DNA of 64,000 bases from Arcuatula senhousia (Eukaryota > Mollusca > Bivalvia > Mytilida > Mytilidae): the NCBI GenBank assembly GCA_963971305.1, contig OZ020303.1:18783184-18847183 (forward strand). Direction: 5' to 3'. The notes under the pieces are model-generated. The model searched no databases, was not told the origin of the DNA, and saw only the letters and a list, made by a program, of their open reading frames with translations. The translations under genes and the position numbers were made by a program. How positions within the stretch are numbered: the stretch's first letter is position 1; each line of letters opens with the position of its first letter. Shown here one piece after another: positions 11,300 to 22,786 of this stretch.

Positions 11300-13659
11300 G
11301 AATTGTTTAAAATGACTGAAATACCGATTGTCCATGCCTATAAGTCATTTTGGATGATTGAAAGACGAAATACTTTTGATTCAAAATGTTTATTACCATA
11401 ACGGTTGTTATGGTAAATCTAAATTTCTTAAATTGGTTCCGAAAATAAATGAAAACTGTTTAAAAAGACTAAAATGCCGATTTTCCGTCACTATAAGTCA
11501 TTTATGATGTTTTAAAGACAAAACAAGATTGATTTAAAAAGTTTATTACCATAACGGTTGTTTTTACAATAAGTCGTCAACCGTTATTGTAATAAAACCT
11601 TCAAATACATATTTTGTGAAGAAGTGACTCAAAATGACTTAAATATGAATGAATTAGTATATTCAAGTACTAGTTGATCATCTATATCCATTTCAGACAA
11701 TATATTTATATTTTCAGAACATATCGGACACTTAGCCAAAATTGTAAGAAAAAATCTTAATTTCTGAAATTTGTTCGAAAATGTAGAAAATAACTGTTTA
11801 AAATGACTGAAATACAAATTTTTGGCAACTATTTGTCATTTATGATGTTTTAAAGACAAAACAAGATTGATTAAAAAAGTTTATTACCATAACGGTTGTT
11901 GTTACAATAAGGATTTCGGTCGTCAACCGTTATTGTAATAAAAACTTCAAAGACATATTTTGTTTAGAAGTGTGTCAAAATAACTTAAATATGAATCAAT
12001 TAGTATATTCATGTACTAATAGATCATCTATATCCTTTTTAGACAATATATTCATATTTCAGAATGTATCAGACACTTAGCCAAAATTGTAAGAAAAAAT
12101 CTTAATTTCTTAAATTCGTTCGAAAATAAATGAAAACTGTTTAAAAAGACTAAAATGCCGATTTTCCGTGACTATAAGTCATTTATGATGTTTTAAAGAC
12201 AAAACAAGATTGATTAAAAAAGTTTATTACCATAATGGTTGTTGTTACAATAAGGATTTCGGTCGTCAACCGTTATTGTAATAAAAACGTCAAAGACATA
12301 TTTTGTTAAGAAGTGACTCAAAATGACTTAAATATGAATGAATTAGTATATTCAAGTACTAGTTGATCATCTATATCCATTTCAGACAATATATTCATAT
12401 TTTCAGAATATATCGGACACTTAGCCAAAATTGTAAGAAAAAATCTTAATTTCTGAAATTTGTTCGAAAATGTAGAAAATAACTGTTTAAAGTGACTGAA
12501 ATACAAATTTTCGGCAACTATTTGTCATTTAGGATGTTTTAAAGACGAAATAAAATTGATTGAAAAAGTTTATTACCATAACCGTTACGGTTGTTGTTAC
12601 AATAAGGATTTCAGCCGTCAACCGTTATTGTAATAAAAACTTCAAAGACATATTTTGTTTAGAAGTGTCTCAAAATAACTTAAATATGAATCAATTAGTA
12701 TATTCATGTACTAATAGATCATCTATATCCTTTTTAGACAATATATTCATATTTCAGAATGTATCAGACACTTAGCCAAAATTGTAAGAAAAAATCTTAA
12801 TTTCTTAAATAAGTTCGAATATATAAAAAAAAATGTTTAAAATTAGAATACCAATTTTCATCGACTATTAGTCATTTAAGATGTTTTAAAGACAAAATAA
12901 GATTGATTGAAAAAGTTTATTACCATAACGGTTGTTGTAACAATAAGGATTTCGGTCGTCAACCGTTATTGTAATAAAAACTTCAAAGACATATTTTGTT
13001 AAGAAGTGACTCAAAATGACTTAAATATGAATGAATTAGTATATTCTAGTATAAGTAGATCATCTATATCCATTTCAGACAAAATATTCATATTTACAGA
13101 ACATATCGGACATTTAGCCAAAATTGTAAGAAAAAATCTTAATTTCTGAAATTTGTTCGAAAATATAGAAAATAACTGTTTAAAGTGACTGAAATACCAA
13201 TTTTCGGCGACTATTTGTCATTTAGGATGTTTTAAAGACAAAATAAGATTGATTGAGAAATTCGGTCGTCAACCGTTATTGTAATAAAAACTTCAAACAT
13301 TATTTTGTTTAGAATAAAAATGACAACAAAGTTCCAGACAAGTGACTGAAAATGACCAAACTATGAATTCATTAGTATTTTCAAGTACTAGTAGATCATC
13401 TATATCCATTTCAGACAATATATTCATATTTTCAGAATGTATCGGACACTTAGCCAAAATTGTAAGAAAAAATTCAATTTCTGGAATTAGTTCGAAAATA
13501 GAGAAAAAACTGTTTAAAATGACTGAAATACCAATTTTCCGTGACTATTAGTCATTTAAGTTGTTTTAAAGACGAAATTAAATTGATACGAAAATTTTAT
13601 TACCATAACGGTTGTTCTAACAATAAGGATTTCGGTCTACAACCATTATTGTAATACAA
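11300..13659. repeat. 344-bp satellite array, right arm (inverted relative to left arm)
   Basis: Monomers carry GTTTATTACCATAACGGTTG, then a spacer, then CGTCAACCGTTATTGTAATA, which is the complement of the left-arm core. About seven monomers are present. They differ from each other more than the left-arm monomers do and lack the clean 688-bp duplication, so the arms have evolved partly independently. The monomer ending near 13260 lacks part of its core. Confidence 0.8.
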
Positions 13660-14028
13660 AAAATCAAAGTCATTTCTTGATTTTAATAGCAATAATAACA
13701 ACTGATATCGGTATTTAGCAATCCAGAAATATATTTTGACTTTAACTAAGAAGTAAAATTAATTCAAAAATTTAAATTCTACGATTTAAAAAAGTGTATT
13801 ACAATAACGGTTGAGCATGCCAACCGTTATTGTGATAACAACTGTTATTGTAATATACTGTTTTTAAATGTCAATTATTTTCATAATTAGTTAAAATATT
13901 TTATTATATTTGGTGATAATATCTAAATTACAATTAATTCCTTCGCGTAAAATAAAAAAATCCACTTTTAATTCATTTAACAAATTTTTTTACAATAACG
14001 GTTGTTATTACAATAACGGTTGTCACAA
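13660..14028. repeat. Unique terminal segment of right inverted arm
   Basis: Complement of 2366-2733 with scattered substitutions. It shares GGTTGAGCATGCCAACCG, TACAATTAATTCCTT and AAATCCACTTTTAATTCAT with the left arm in inverse order. Confidence 0.7.
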
Positions 14029-14036
14029 GGGTACTG
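14029..14036. repeat. Right 8-bp target-site duplication of giant foldback element
   Basis: GGGTACTG, identical to 2358-2365. Confidence 0.7.
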
Positions 14037-15449
14037 ACTTACTATCAAGTGGACTATTATCTGGTATGCTCATGAGACTATTCTTCACCCGCATGGATAA
14101 AATGGCTGGTCTATGTTTATGACAATTGCCGTCTGCATATCTCTGCTGTGTACCTACTGAGAACTGTTTTGTCTTTTGTTTTTACTTTTGAAATGAAACC
14201 TCACTCAATTATTGCATGGAAAGTTCAAACTGCTTTTAAAGAAAATTTATACTTAAATGTTCAACTGAAAAGGTCTGTAGAAGTCTTTCGTGTGTTCAAA
14301 GATTGCAGAATGCTTATCATTTTAAAAACTATATGAAAGATATAGAAAAATCGTTGCATATAAACTCTTGAAGATGTCGTTAAAGACCGGATAAACGTTC
14401 AACATGACTCAGGCTTTTTATCTAAACGATTGCAGATATCTAAATAGTTTAGATGCAATTATTCCAAACTAGGTTCTCAGTTGACCCTTTGATCTGCTCC
14501 AATATAATTAATTGATTTACAAACTTTTTTTCCTTTAAAATAAAAATTTCTTTGACTTATTTACTTAGCGGTTGTGAATATTGAGATGGACCTTTTGATG
14601 TGACTTAACCAGGTTAGGTTCAAAATCAAGTGCACGTTTCGTTAGCTTTACAGTAAAAAAACGGAGATGTTTGGGTAGTAAGCGCGTTTGCTAATCTTCG
14701 ATCATTTGTTCAGTAGTTAAATATAGGATAGCTTGTCCTTTTTGTCCAGATTTCAAGGAGTGAAAAATCCGAGTTATAAAATGGCGGGCGGCCGGGCGAG
14801 TGAGAAAAATATTTTTTTAACAGCAACTACTTATCACAGCCCCTTGACATTTAGTATACAGCATCAGCATGGGTCACATAATGTGTAATTCGATTTCAGG
14901 TCCGCCGATTACTTACTTCCTGTCAAACGAAATCGGGCCATTTTGACTTTGGAAAACGAAACATGCGTTTAACGAAAAAGATTTTATCTGATCAAGCAAA
15001 ATATTTGTTTTTGTTTTAAAGTCTATACTGATACACCTGTGTTGTTAATGTCACTGGAGCAAATGCAGACATAACAATAAGTTTCAAACAATCTTTAAAA
15101 AAAACGTTCATTTTTTATGCCGTTGCAATATGTATCAATCGTTGTTGATGCTCAGCTCAAAATAACTATTGTTTCTATCTAGAAGAAATGGGCGGACATT
15201 TATTCGGCAATTTCACTTCCTTCACTGATACATAGCTCACATTTACAGCTTAACAAGTGGTAAACTTTTGCCAGGGATCAATTGTGTCTGAAATTTATTT
15301 TTGTCATTGGATATGTTTGCCAAGTTGTTAGTTCTAACAGCATTTACATATACATACTTATAAATGCTTAATATGACCGTGTTTAATTCGAACATCTTAT
15401 TGATTCCATGCGGACATGGTAATTATAAATATGAATAACAAGTAAATCT
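14037..15449. other. Intergenic or intronic sequence with no recognised feature
   Basis: I see no conserved coding frame and no clear repeat. If the GPCR gene continues to lower coordinates this would be part of its first intron. Confidence 0.4.
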
Positions 15450-16225
15450 GTGAGCTAATGCTCACTAGTGATACCCCCGCTCCCCGAACTAAGCCACGCA
15501 TACAAGTTTAAATACTCGGTAAACAGGAAGTTGTTGACCTAGGAACATAAAATCGCTATACACTATATGGGACTATTAAATTAAGCTGTATACAAAATAT
15601 CAGACCCCTATCTCATGTAGCTGCTTTGAAAACTGTGACGGAATTTTGCATTTATGTCCATTATGTGTAAAACATTAAGTACTCGGTAAACAGGAAGTAG
15701 ACTACCTAGAAGCATAAAATCCGTATACACCATTTGGTACTATAGGATGAAGCTGTGTACAAAATATCAGACCTGTATCTCATGTAGTTGCTTGGGAAAC
15801 TGTGACGGAAATTTTGCATTTATGTCCATTGTGTGTAAAATCCTAAGTACTCGGTAAACAGGAAGTAGACTACCTAGAAGCATGAAATCTGTATACACCA
15901 TACAGTACTATATGATAAAGCTGTATACAACATATCAGACCTGTATCTCATGTAGTTGCTTGGGAAACTGTGACGGAAATTTTGCATTTATGTCCATTAT
16001 GTGTAAAAACCTAAGTATTCGGTAAACAGGAAGTAGACTACCTAGGAGCATAAATTCGGTATACACCATATGATACCATAGGATAAAGCTGTATACAAAA
16101 TCTCAGAACTCTATCTCATGTAGTTGCTTAGAAAACTGTGACGAAAGTTTTGTTACGGACGGACGAACGAACGGACGGACAAGGGTAAAACAGTATACCC
16201 CCCTCTTCTTCGAAGCGGGGGTATA
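15450..16225. mobile_element. TIR element with internal 168-bp tandem repeats, family C
   Basis: A small hairpin (GAGC/GCTC) at 15451-15463 is followed by GATACCCCCGCTCC; the right end reads CGAAGCGGGGGTATA, its approximate complement. Internal units start at ACTCGGTAAACAGGAAG near 15514, 15681, 15848 and 16016, a period of about 168 bp. A GGAC/GAAC microsatellite (GACGGACGAACGAACGGACG) lies just inside the right end. It is noncoding. Read on the minus strand, its CTACTTCCTGTTTACCGAG word matches family F at 54136-54376. Confidence 0.75.
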
Positions 16226-16970
16226 AAAAAAGTTTTAAAAGCTTTTTTTGTCTTTTTCTTCTATTAATGTATATTTCACTCGGAGTACCAAAGTAGGTAT
16301 CAATAAAACTGTAGATTCAGGTATACTGTATAGCCTATTTTAAAGAGAGCCTCTCATCCAAAGAAAAGTACTAGGGCCAAAAAGTTCGGCAAAAATGAAC
16401 CAAATATAGCTACACTAAAATCTACATTTCGTGATGTACAAGGAGAGACCCCTACAGCAACCCTGTTAAGTAGTTTTATAATAACCCTTTAATTACTAAA
16501 AGTACCAACGTTTGTTGAAATAAAACATTAAGTTTAATTCAACTTGACCTACTATTAATTTCGCTTTTAAAGTATCGTTTTGTTTTGTTTTTTCGTGAGT
16601 AAAAAGTTCTGTTGTCGACTTGACAAACCACCATGTGAATAAGATCATTTCAAAGAATGTTGTTATACAAACATGTATCATTATCAACAAAATAAATACA
16701 AATTTGAATGTAAAAACTCAAATATAATTTTGATTTTATACAACCTTGACTATTATAAAAAGAACTAAAAAAAAGTAATAATCTCGCAATCTACTTATAA
16801 AAGTGTCACCATTTGTAGAACCTGTGGGAAGTATGTAAAAAAAAACATGAATAGGTACACGCATGTATTTTGAAAAAAATATTCGGTACTAAACATCTCT
16901 TTTTCTAAAGATACTTATCTTATATAATTTTTCATATACATTTGTATCTGCATGTAGTAAATAAACTAAA
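16226..16970. other. Start of GPCR first intron, no recognised feature
   Basis: Follows the splice donor at 16975 on the minus strand. I see no second exon. Confidence 0.4.
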
Positions 16971-16976
16971 CTTACC
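16970..16976 (-). other. Splice donor of GPCR exon
   Basis: The minus strand reads TTAG|GTAAGT, close to the metazoan donor consensus. The phase 1 split falls right after the LAVADLL motif in TM2. Confidence 0.75.
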
Positions 16977-17219
16977 TAAAAGATCGGCAACAGCCAAGTT
17001 TACTAAGAAATAGTTTGACACGGATCTCCGGACACTCTTGTTCATGCAAACCATTACTAACACGAGTATATTTCCAACTAAAGCCACAACAAATACGGGT
17101 ATGTATATACATAACAATATAATTTTGTCAACTTTAAACTGGTCATATGAGCTACCCTCAACACTTGTCCAGTTTGTATCATTCATGTTTGGTGATGTTA
17201 CGTTCCATGAGAAAAACAT
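16976..17219 (-). CDS. First coding exon of a class A peptide GPCR (orexin/allatotropin/NPFF-receptor-like)
   Basis: The product would be a seven-transmembrane receptor for a neuropeptide in the plasma membrane. The exon encodes 81 residues plus one base. Residues 1-31 are an extracellular tail with three N-glycosylation sequons (N6-V-T, N13-D-T, N16-W-T). TM1 spans about 33-57 and contains the family GN motif (G49-N50). The first cytoplasmic loop is KSVRRSVS, and TM2 opens with NYFLVNLAVADLL, holding the conserved LxxxD aspartate (D79). Translation past 16976 loses similarity at once, and a good donor (G|GTAAGT, intron from 16975) sits there, so the exon ends in phase 1. The start ATG at 17219 is the only one that fits a tail of normal length. 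The NYFLVNLAVADLL motif is typical of orexin, allatotropin and NPFF-type receptors, but one exon cannot settle the ligand. I did not find exon 2 at lower coordinates, so the rest lies in a long intron's distance or the copy is a fragment. Confidence 0.82.
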
Positions 17220-18602
17220 GATTTTATGAATGAACAGTTTCCTATTTGATAGTAAAATAAAGTTAACATTCTCTGATTGCAGTAACTGAAGTAAACTTTC
17301 GTCATAGCATCGTTATGACCGTTTACTCTTGTTGTATTGAAAAGTATATATATAGGTATTGATCTAACATCTAATAATTTGATTGACGTTTAGTAGCACA
17401 TCAAGGCGTGGCCCGCTGCTGAACATTTTTTTTTATCTAAAAGGATTCTTAATTAATAGCAAAGTGTTGATTAAGCATTTCTTAATTGATTGTTGTTATG
17501 CTACTGAAATAAAGAAAAAAAAACTAATGCAGTAAAAGTAGGTACAAGAGTCATAAGTTTTATACTGTTCATTCGATCAAATAATTGCTACTTTAGAGCA
17601 CAAAATATTTTCAGCAGGATTAATGATTAGCATAGATGTCATGAAGGGCACAAATTTACGGAACAGTCAAAGAGTAGCATAATCAATACGATGACTTCCT
17701 TTGTATCTGACCATTCTATAGCTTCAGATTCGGGATACTTTTCCTTGAGTATATTTAGTTTACCGAGGCTTCTAAAACAGATGCATAATGAACCACTATG
17801 ATATATCAAGCAAAGGAGACTGGACGGGGCACATTTTATTATCACTGTAATATTTGGCGAGTGGATGGAAATATGAGATATAAGCCATTTACATTAGCAG
17901 AGTGGTTTAGATCAGCCCGTTATTACCATATTTTCGACACCGGATTTTATAAAAAAGTATGTGTGTTTCTGGTTTCCCTACCTTCCCTAGTTTCCATGCC
18001 TTTTTGTTGCTAATTTTGCTTAAGCACTGTTAAACTTGAAACCCTCTTCCCATTTATTCATGGTTTAAAAATTTAATGAAAAAATAAATGAATGCCATTT
18101 TACCTAAGTACATGTATTTTATGAAAGGATATGGGGTAAAGAAGTTTTATTCCTCATCAGCAGCACTGGAATCCAAACATAGGAAATTCACAATTCAAAA
18201 GTGTTGAAATGCATACAACCAAGTGAAATCCGAATAAGCAGAATAAAACCAGGTACGTTTTTGATACAATTAATTACATTTGATTTACTTGCCCCGATCG
18301 CCACCTCAAGGAGCCCCAGGTGTAGGCTTGTTAAACTTGTCTGACCACGAATTTAATCTTAATTTTACCGATTGGTTAAATTCAAAATCGTTTAAAGCAG
18401 GTTTTTTTCCTAGTACTTAGTGCACAAAGTCGATATAATCGGCGCTGGTTTGGCTTCCATTATTGAACTTCTTTGGTATGAGTACTCTAGTACTTCTCAT
18501 TTGATATTATTTTCCTTCCAACTTTTTGTTTTGTTATATTTGCTGCTGATAAGAGATTATTAATGCATGTACAGCAACTTTTTTGTTAAAACCCGCTTCA
18601 TT
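17220..18602. other. Upstream region of GPCR exon, no recognised feature
   Basis: This would hold the 5' untranslated sequence or promoter of the GPCR, or another intron. I see no TATA box or initiator I would defend. Short frames such as 17639-17845 resemble nothing I know. Confidence 0.4.
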
Positions 18603-19942
18603 TTTAGCTCACCTGGCCAAAGGCCATGTGAGCTTTTGCCATCACTTGGCGTCCGTCGTCGTCGTCGTCCGTCGTCGTCGTCGTCGTTAACTTTTCTTCA
18701 AACTTCTTCTTCTCTGAAACGGCTGCACAGATTCAAACCAAATTTGGTCTGGTGGTACTTTAGGGTATCCCCCACAGAACTGATGTGGGTATTTTTGATT
18801 CGTCGAAAAACATGGCCGCCGTTGCTAAAAATAGACCAGGGGGGGTCAGACTACTGTTTTTGGCTTGAAAATCAAAAAGTATAAGAGATAGATGAAATCT
18901 GATGCCACGCTGCTGCTTCAGCATCAAAAGCTCTACAAAAGTCTCCATTGAGTCGAAGTTGTCAGATGACCCCTTATGGGAGTTACGGCCCCTTAAAGGT
19001 GAAAAATAGCATTTTTTCATGTTTTTGGCCTATGGAATGAAAACTATTGCAGATAGAGAGAAGCTGTTGCTTGCTTAAATGTTCAGCTCATTTAGCTCTA
19101 CAAAAGTCTCCATAGGGTCGAAGTTGTCAGATGACCCCTTATAAGGGTTACGGCCCCTTAAAGGCAACAAAATAGTGTTTTTGGCCTATAGAATGAAAAC
19201 TATTGCAGATAGAGTAAAGCTGTTGCTTGCTTAAATGTTCAGCTCTTTTAGCTCTACACAAGCCTCCATAGGGTCGAAGTTGTCAGATGACCCCTTATAG
19301 GGGTTATCGCCCCTTAAAGGCAAAAAAATAGTGTTTTTGGCCTATAGAACTAAAACTATTGCAGATAGAGAAAAGCTGTTGCTTGCATAAATGTTCAGCT
19401 CATTTAGCTCTACACAAGTCTCCATAGGGTCAAAGTTGTCAGATGACCCCTTATAGGGGTTATGGCCCCTTAAAGGCAAAAAATAGAGTTTTTGGCCTAT
19501 AGAATGAAAACTATTGCAGATAGAGAAAAGTTGTTGCTTGCTTAAATGTTCAGCTCATTTAGCTCTACAAAAGTTTCCATAGGGTTAAAGTTGCCAGACG
19601 ACCCCTTATAGTGGTTAAGGCCCCTTAAAGGCAAAAAATAGTGTTTTTGGCCTAAAGAAAGAAAACTTTTGCAGATAGAGAAAAGATGTTGCTTGCTTAA
19701 ATGTTCAGCTTAATTAGCTCTACAAAAGTCTTTTTAGGGTCGAAGTTGTCAGATGACCCCTTTAAGGGGTTATGGCCCTTTAAAGGTGAAAAATAGTGTT
19801 TTTTGCTTTGGAATGAAAACTATTGCAGATAGAGAAAAGTTTTTTATTGCTTAAACATTCAGCTCATTTAGCTATACAAAAGTCTTCAAAGGGTTGACAT
19901 TAAGACCAGGTGAGCGATTCAGGCTCCTGGGAGCCTCTTGTT
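18603..19942 (+). mobile_element. Hairpin-ended tandem-cored element, family A, copy 2
   Basis: The 5' end is the hairpin AGCTCACCTGGCC-AAA-GGCCATGTGAGCT, followed by ATCACTTGGCGTCC and a GTC-rich microsatellite. The core is a tandem array with AGCTCTACA landmarks near 18929, 19094, 19249, 19406, 19561 and 19716 (period about 156 bp); units contain GTCAGATGACCCCTTATAG and AACTATTGCAGATAGAG. The 3' end is the palindrome AGGCTCCTGGGAGCCT, then CTTGTT. It is noncoding, and the frames over 18567-19020 are by-products. No transposase or integrase is present. Confidence 0.8.
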
Positions 19943-20499
19943 ATTTTATAGATTCACCAAAGGGTTATGTCATCTTCATTTTTTATGAACATGCCATGAA
20001 CAAATATTTAAGGATATTTTGGCATGATTTATGCCTTTGAAACAAATTCTTTGAACCTCATTCTGTGGATCTATTGCATATTAACACATATTCATTTTAT
20101 CAATATATCATCTTTAATGAATTTACTCCCGTTAGTTTTAACACATTTCCTTAAGTAAGGTAAGTCTTTTCTTAAACCACGAGGAAATCTCTCCTTTGAA
20201 TTCCTTTTTATGAATAAACGTCTGTACGTTGTTTTTGTTGTTTTATACTCTTTATGAGAGTTTATTGTTTTTCGACAACATTTCTAACAAAAATATGTTT
20301 AAGTAGAATATGATTCAAGACTTTTTTAATTACTACTTGGCTGTGTGGTGTACTTTATTACTAAGGGACCCTGACAGTTCCTTACTCAACAATAAGCAGA
20401 GCTAATTTGGATAGACATGAGAGGGTTAATAACATTAACATATACTTGAGATAGAGATACAAGGCCTATAGGGTTAAGCATTTCAAGAGCCACTAGGAA
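19943..20499. other. Intergenic sequence with no recognised feature
   Basis: AT-rich, with nothing I can support. Confidence 0.4.
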
Positions 20500-20690
20500 A
20501 TGGTGAGATGAGTGAGGTTTGGTGATGGTTATACCCGCACCGAAACTTGCACGTGTGAGAAATGCGGCCTAATTTTCTCACACGGTGTGCCACCATGGTT
20601 TGTGGTCAGGTTTTACCACCTGACACACATATCCCAGTTGCCTTGGGGACAAATCGGCCTCATTCGACGTCTCAAGCGATGTAAGTAGGA
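20500..20690 (-). repeat. Dispersed repeat family B, reversed fragment
   Basis: CACGTGTGAGAAATGCGGCC, GTGCCACCATGGTTTGTGGT and CACACATATCCCAGTTGCCT are minus-strand readings of the family B middle. A short piece (AACGCGTGAGAAACGCGGCC) recurs near 20960. Confidence 0.5.
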
Positions 20691-21294
20691 ATTTGAAACA
20701 TGGCATAGAATATTAAGTACGTATTTTTATCACTTCAAGCCGATAAAGCAACAACTATTAACAGTTCAAAATGACGTGAGACATGAAGAAATCAGAGGTA
20801 TTGGTAGCTGATTTTTTATTTTATTTTATTGTCTCTTTAATATATTTTATCTCATTATGACTTTTTTGTAAAACTAACCATTCATACCTCACAACAACGT
20901 CGCTTGTATTTCTGAGCTACAAACTTTCAAACTCGAGACTTGCAGCAGTTTTCTGAAACGCGTGAGAAACGCGGCCTCATTTTCTTATTTCTGAGCCACA
21001 AACTTTCAAACTCTGTAAAGCATATAAACGTCAATGCGAGGTAAACACTTTGGCAGCATCTTGAATTTTTATGATGATTGTTTTGGCAAACTTTAAGACT
21101 ATACTAATGTGTTATTAATATACTGATGTTGTAAACCATAAAGCAAACATAGGCCGATGATGGATTCTATCTATTATAACTATATTACACTGTCAAATTG
21201 AAATAGGTTTAGGTTTACGAGTATTCACATCAACTTTTTTTTTCGTGCATAAAAAAGTTTATATTGATAGTAACTCCCAAGCACTACAATTCGG
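20691..21294. other. Intergenic sequence, small duplicated phrase only
   Basis: TTTCTGAGCTACAAACTTTC near 20910 is repeated as TTTCTGAGCCACAAACTTTC near 20990, a local duplication about 80 bp apart. Nothing else is recognised. Confidence 0.4.
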
Positions 21295-21395
21295 CTTTAT
21301 CAGTGAATGGCATGTGTGCCACAGGTAGATGAATGGGGGACTTGTAGGTCACAATACGAAAAACCTTACTGCCAACAAAGAGGTTCACCGCGTTA
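21295..21395 (+). repeat. Dispersed repeat family B, short fragment
   Basis: TGTGTGCCACAGGTAGATGA, ATGGGGGACTTG, then a CCAACAAAGAGGTTCACCG block follow family B order. The fragment is cut off by the family E element. Confidence 0.45.
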
Positions 21396-22015
21396 GTTAA
21401 TTATGTCTCCCTCCCCCAACTTTTGTGGGGAGACATATTGTTTTTGTCGTGTCCGTCCGTCAGTCTGTCCGTCACAAAGTTTGTCAGCGCAACTCCTCTG
21501 AAACTACTGAACCGAATTCAATGAAACTTGGTATATAGGAAGTACACCATATGTGGTTGTGCATGTTACCAGGAAAATTTCATCCTCAAATTTTTGTGGG
21601 AATTATGGCCCTTTAAACTTAGAAATTTGCTGAAAATCCTCATTTATCATCTTGTCAGCACAACTCCTCTGAAACTACTGAACCTAATTCAATGAAACTT
21701 GGTGTATAGGAAGAACATCATATGTAGTTGTGCATATTACCAAGAAATTTTGATCCTCAAATTAATGTGGGAGTAATGGCCCTTTGAACTTAAAAATTTG
21801 CTGAAGATCCTCATTTATCATCTTGTCAGCGCAACTCCCGTCTAAAACCCGTCTGGTTCAAATTCAACGAAACTTGGTATATAGGAAGGACACCATATGT
21901 AGTTGTGCATGTAACCAGGATATTTTGATCCTCAGATTTTTGTGGGAGTAATGGCCTTTTGAACTTAGACATTTTTAGGGAAACGGGGGGGGGGGCATCG
22001 TTTTTGTAGGCAAAA
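21396..22015 (+). mobile_element. Hairpin-ended tandem-cored element, family E
   Basis: It begins ATGTCTCCCTCCCCCAAC and pairs with TGTGGGGAGACAT as a hairpin, followed by a GTCCGTCCGTCAGTCTGTCC microsatellite. Tandem units with TCAGCGCAACTCCTCTGAAA landmarks start near 21485, 21655 and 21825 (period about 170 bp). It ends near a poly-G run, GGGGGGGGGGGCATCG. It is noncoding. The plan is the same as families A, C and F although the sequence differs. Confidence 0.7.
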
Positions 22016-22739
22016 AAAAACTTTAGTTATATTATGAATGATTGTGACTAAGATTTTATTCAGTTAATTTAGGTATTTCTTTATCTTACTTAGAATTTAA
22101 CAAAGCTCAAATCAGTATCATTCATTTGGTGTGTCTAATCAAATCATTCAATGGGACGATTTTCAAGATTTGCCCAAAGCCAGCTCGGTAATTTCCGGAA
22201 AATCGTTTTTCAGCGGAAAAGACCGAGTGGTGTTTAAATCAAAATCTTTGTGTAAAAATAAACAAATGGATCAATAAAGGTTTTATCACTTGTTTTGCAT
22301 TTCTATTTTTTTTATTTTTGCATAACAGATTATGATGTATATTTTATAAGCCCAGAGGGTTGATTGTTTTACTTGCTCCGTGCCTGTTAAATTTGTTGCT
22401 CCGTAAAAGTAAACCTGTTCCGGTTTTCTCGTCAGTATATTTCTGGCACATCTCAAAACATGCACAATGCCCATGGCTCGCATCTGCGATGCTCGCTATC
22501 ACCATCTCACCTATATGTAATTTAATTTATTATACTGAATCATTTAAGAACTTTTACGCACGAATTTTCAAATCTTTCTATTTAATTTCCTTAAACTAAA
22601 ATAAAAATGTTGCCCTTAACTTAAGAAAACACTTGTTTGTTTATGTGTTTGTCTGTAAGTAAATGCATTAATTAGTTACAATAAACACTTTGCATAACAT
22701 ATTCATTTGTTTAATCTAAATACTATCAATTACATGTAC
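22016..22739. other. Intergenic sequence with no recognised feature
   Basis: AT-rich, with no gene seen. Confidence 0.4.
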
Positions 22740-22786
22740 ATACAACCATGGAAGTAATATTGAGAATATTACTTCCATGATACAAC
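22740..22786. repeat. 33-bp perfect hairpin flanked by exact 7-bp direct repeats
   Basis: CATGGAAGTAATATT, GAG, AATATTACTTCCATG occupies 22747-22779. ATACAAC precedes it (22740-22746) and follows it (22780-22786). Confidence 0.75.

Larger units (their letters stand above)
2366..14028. mobile_element. 11.7-kb foldback-like element with satellite-built inverted arms
   Basis: Seen directly: the left end (TAACAACCGTTATTGTAATA) and the right end read on the minus strand (TTGTGACAACCGTTATTGTA) match. The roughly 370 bp next to each end align in inverted orientation, including GAATTAAAAGTGGATTTTTT, AGGAATTAATTGTAA and GGTTGGCATGCTCAACCG. Both then continue into arrays of the same 344-bp repeat in opposite orientation. 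GGGTACTG flanks both ends. The interior (about 5474-11300) has no long open frame and is itself peppered with dispersed repeats. Known families of this shape are foldback and Galileo-type DNA transposons; an 8-bp duplication would suit hAT or P-like integration. Inference: a non-autonomous element mobilised in trans. I did not recognise the family. Confidence 0.75.
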
